From Thermoproteota archaeon (GTDB taxonomy: Archaea > Thermoproteota > Bathyarchaeia > Bathyarchaeales > Bathycorpusculaceae): a stretch of 7,286 nucleotides of DNA. Under the pieces are notes generated by a model. It saw only the letters and a program-made list of their open reading frames with translations, was not told where the DNA came from and ran no database searches. Location: NCBI GenBank assembly GCA_012511995.1, contig JAAZFA010000002.1, positions 1 to 7,286 on the forward strand, read 5' to 3'. Both the position numbers and the translations under genes were made by a program. Of the stretch, positions 5,651 to 7,286 are shown piece after piece (the first letter of the stretch is position 1; every line of letters starts with the position of its first letter).

Positions 5651-6232
5651 TTAACACGTAATTCCTGAAGCGATAAGATGAGCAACACGCAGCGGCTCAG
5701 GCAAGCTACTCCTTGTAGATGTAGCATCTAATACACTTAAAGAATCCTTAAGGGTAATTCCAACTATTCCAATATAGAGTTTAACACCCTTATTAGTTAC
5801 CTCATGGATTATGCCAGCGTTCAATACAATCTGCCACCGCAGTTCAGTATCAGGCAAATGTTTAAGCGCATCATGCATAGCATCTAAATCCGGTTTATCC
5901 TGTGTTATAGTGATTACGGGCAATCCAGTATTGATATATAGTTTTCGAATGTCAACTAAATTAAACCCCCCAAATGTCATCCCGTTAAGCATAACTAAAC
6001 GTAATTGGTTCTTATGGGGCGATCCATTAATCATAGCAGTCAACTTCTCAGTGGCGTCTAACCCGTCGATAGCAATTGTCGTATGCATAACACCATCTAA
6101 GGAGCGCCCGCCTCTGAAAACTACACCAATAACAAATGTATTCCCCTGAGTATGAGGGATGAATTTTCCATCATCAATACCGAGTACTCTTATTTCCGGT
6201 TTAATAACCCGGAAAACTTTAGGTTTAATCAA
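5651..6232 (-). CDS. DUF99 (UPF0215) family protein, endonuclease V-like fold
   Basis: The protein matches the archaeal DUF99 family: IKPEIRVLGIDDGKF at the N-terminus, then VIGVVFRGGRSLDGVM, LVMLNGMTFGGFNLVD (central), ITQDKPDLDAMHDAL, and a C-terminal PEPLRVAHLIASGI. The family is related in fold to endonuclease V and RNase H-like nucleases. The conserved Asp in GIDDG lies where a metal-binding residue would be, but the function is not established. No ATG or GTG is available in frame after the stop at 6302-6304; the candidate starts are TTG at 6256, 6241 and 6232. I chose 6232 because it gives 193 residues, close to the family length, and because the extra residues from 6256 (MFLNGLIY) are hydrophobic and not part of the family. 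There is no good Shine-Dalgarno site for any of them. The gene follows rpoL in the same direction, 62 bases after its stop. Confidence 0.88.
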   Translation of the reverse strand: MIKPKVFRVIKPEIRVLGIDDGKFIPHTQGNTFVIGVVFRGGRSLDGVMHTTIAIDGLDATEKLTAMINGSPHKNQLRLVMLNGMTFGGFNLVDIRKLYINTGLPVITITQDKPDLDAMHDALKHLPDTELRWQIVLNAGIIHEVTNKGVKLYIGIVGITLKDSLSVLDATSTRSSLPEPLRVAHLIASGITC

Positions 6233-6268
6233 ATATATCAAACCATTAAGAAACAATAGAATTAATAG

Positions 6269-6294
6269 TAAAAAAACAGTTTTAATGCAAAAAA
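6269..6294 (-). terminator. T-run pair after rpoL
   Basis: Directly after the rpoL stop the minus strand has T6 (6289-6294) and then T7 (6270-6276). This is enough for archaeal termination, at least in part. It would reduce transcription of DUF99 from the csl4-rpoL promoter, unless DUF99 has its own start in the same A/T-rich gap. Confidence 0.35.
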
Positions 6295-6576
6295 TTAGTC
6301 TTTAAAGACTCGATTGAGCTCTCTACCGAAAGCATCATTAGCCTCACGGACTTTCCCAACAGCGTCTAATATTGCAGCCTCAGGCTTTGCTTTACCTTTC
6401 ATCCGAACATAAATAATCGGGCTGGATGCTAAGGGATGAGGTACATCGTATCCTGCGAAGTCCACCTGCTTGTCTTCTAAGAGATACTTTTGAATTAAAT
6501 TACATAGTCCATAACTGGACCCTTCTATTTCGATTTTAAATTCATTGCCTTCTTTTTTTAATACATTAACTTTCAT
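6295..6576 (-). CDS. rpoL: DNA-directed RNA polymerase subunit L (Rpo11/Rpb11)
   Basis: The 93-residue protein is the archaeal Rpb11 homologue, which pairs with subunit D to form the alpha-like platform for polymerase assembly. The family signature is clear: GLCNLIQKYLLEDKQVDFAG followed by YDVPHPLASSPIIYVRMKG. The C-terminal helix (about 65-93, PEAAILDAVGKVREANDAF) is the dimerisation helix. The segment just before LCNL reads EGSSYG rather than the more usual E-x-H-T, a mild divergence. ATG 6576 has a GAGG site seven bases upstream. It lies ten bases after csl4, so the two are almost certainly co-transcribed. The length is normal. Confidence 0.95.
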   Translation of the reverse strand: MKVNVLKKEGNEFKIEIEGSSYGLCNLIQKYLLEDKQVDFAGYDVPHPLASSPIIYVRMKGKAKPEAAILDAVGKVREANDAFGRELNRVFKD

Positions 6577-6583
6577 TTTTTTT

Positions 6584-6588
6584 CCTCT
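6584..6588 (-). promoter_or_regulatory. Shine-Dalgarno site of rpoL overlapping the csl4 stop
   Basis: On the minus strand TATAGAGGAAAAAAAATG contains the csl4 stop TAG (6587-6589), the site AGAGG and the rpoL ATG. Stop and ribosome site share bases, so a ribosome ending csl4 sits where it would start rpoL. This suggests translational coupling. Confidence 0.65.
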
Positions 6589-7177
6589 ATACAGGTTCTC
6601 TTCCGTAATCTGGAGCTATTTTACGACGTTCTACATTACCACATTTGGGACATTTCAATTCATAACGATCCTGATTCAGTAGTGTTCCATCTCGTGAACA
6701 AAAAGCATGAATAATTCCCAAGTTTTTATCGTTAGTTGATAAATGGAAGATTTGGTTCTTTTCGCTAATTACTTTTGCTCGTAAAAGGTCACCTGGTTTT
6801 ATAACGTCACTCATTTGATCGATGTAGCGGTCTGAAACGTCTGAAACATGTAGGATACCACCGAAGGTACCTGTCAACTCTTTTTTACCAATCTTAAAAA
6901 TTTTTACAAGTACGTTATCGGATTGAGCGTTACCAACTTGACCAATAACAACAGTTCCAACTTTGGGAACAATCGCACCTTGGGCTATAGGATACACTTG
7001 AACGCGTCTACTCTGCAGGTCAACAAGACTGTGACCAATAATTTTTGAGTAAATAACACCATCCTTTACATATGTTCCTGAGTCAGGAATGAATTCTTCA
7101 ATAACACCGAGGCGTTCGCCAGGCATTACTAGATGGCCACTTTTTTGTTCAGGAGCTTTCAACGTCATAGTATTCAT
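6587..7177 (-). CDS. csl4: Exosome complex RNA-binding protein Csl4
   Basis: Csl4 caps the archaeal RNA exosome (Rrp41/Rrp42 ring) and helps recruit substrates and DnaG. The N-terminal domain is recognisable in VMPGERLGVIEEFIPDSGTY (18-37), a strong family signature. A central S1 RNA-binding domain follows (about 70-148: VGTVVIGQVGNAQ, GGILHVSDVSD, IKPGDLLRAKVIS). The C-terminal zinc ribbon covers about 156-186 with C160, C176 and C179 (ELKCPKCGNVERRK). The fourth expected cysteine is replaced by Asp163 (AFCSRDG where CxxC is usual). ATG 7177 is used; ATG 7168 is also possible and would remove three residues. No Shine-Dalgarno site is visible. The 109 bases upstream hold only A/T-rich stretches such as GGTTTATTG and AAACTTATG (minus strand) that could be TATA elements. 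It heads the csl4-rpoL pair. Confidence 0.94.
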   Translation of the reverse strand: MNTMTLKAPEQKSGHLVMPGERLGVIEEFIPDSGTYVKDGVIYSKIIGHSLVDLQSRRVQVYPIAQGAIVPKVGTVVIGQVGNAQSDNVLVKIFKIGKKELTGTFGGILHVSDVSDRYIDQMSDVIKPGDLLRAKVISEKNQIFHLSTNDKNLGIIHAFCSRDGTLLNQDRYELKCPKCGNVERRKIAPDYGREPV

Positions 7178-7286
7178 CTTTTTAGCGTAAATAGTAAACT
7201 TGATTTTGATAAGCGCATAAGTTTAGTTTCCATTCTGCTCAATAAACCTTTTGATTAACACAGTAGATCCGTAAGTGATTTAGGGA

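Noticed and set aside
5811..6149. 112-codon plus-strand frame
   Set aside because: It is antisense to DUF99, whose conserved motifs cover the same stretch.
1..7286. CRISPR array, tRNA or rRNA
   Set aside because: No regularly spaced repeat, no cloverleaf with a T-loop GTTCRANNC in the right setting, and no rRNA-like conserved stretch were found on either strand by reading.

Overview
This window is archaeal. It carries an archaeal/eukaryotic-type DNA primase catalytic subunit (PriS), a GINS51-type replication factor, transcription factor S, RNA polymerase subunit L, the exosome subunit Csl4, a DUF99 protein and an archaeosortase. The wording of the PriS N-terminus and the gene set suggest a TACK-group lineage close to Thaumarchaeota or Bathyarchaeota. 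That placement is an inference from remembered family sequences. The DNA is A+T-rich and start codons include GTG and probably TTG.

Layout. Positions 1-1792 hold a plus-strand replication pair, priS (its 5' end is cut off by the window edge) and gins51, overlapping by one base in TAATG. Positions 1755-2807 hold a minus-strand polytopic archaeosortase that meets gins51 tail to tail with a 38 bp overlap. Positions about 3001-4211 are the remnant of an IS110/IS1111-type insertion sequence with a dead plus-strand transposase. Positions 4237-4593 hold tfs (minus) with a clear TATA box. Positions about 4661-5642 are a second dead insertion sequence with a minus-strand DDE-type transposase, an internal deletion, 16/20 matching terminal inverted repeats and a possible 7 bp target duplication. 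Positions 5651-7177 hold DUF99, rpoL and csl4, all read leftward, with csl4-rpoL tightly coupled.

How it fits together. The minus-strand genes read csl4 - rpoL - DUF99 - tfs, an RNA synthesis and RNA processing cluster: exosome cap, polymerase subunit, unknown, polymerase cleavage factor. If the second insertion sequence is removed at its likely target duplication, the DUF99 stop lies just upstream of the tfs promoter. The insertion therefore seems to have split a compact cluster. The replication pair priS-gins51 faces this cluster, and the mobile-element debris and the archaeosortase have collected in the zone between them.

The most unusual signal is compositional. In both insertion remnants the plus strand is A+C-rich in the left half and G+T-rich in the right half, with the change near the middle of each element, although the two transposases lie on opposite strands. 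In the IS110 remnant the recognisable catalytic aspartates have become asparagine and tryptophans have become TGA, as expected from G-to-A changes on the plus strand of the left half. I found no rRNA, tRNA or CRISPR array.
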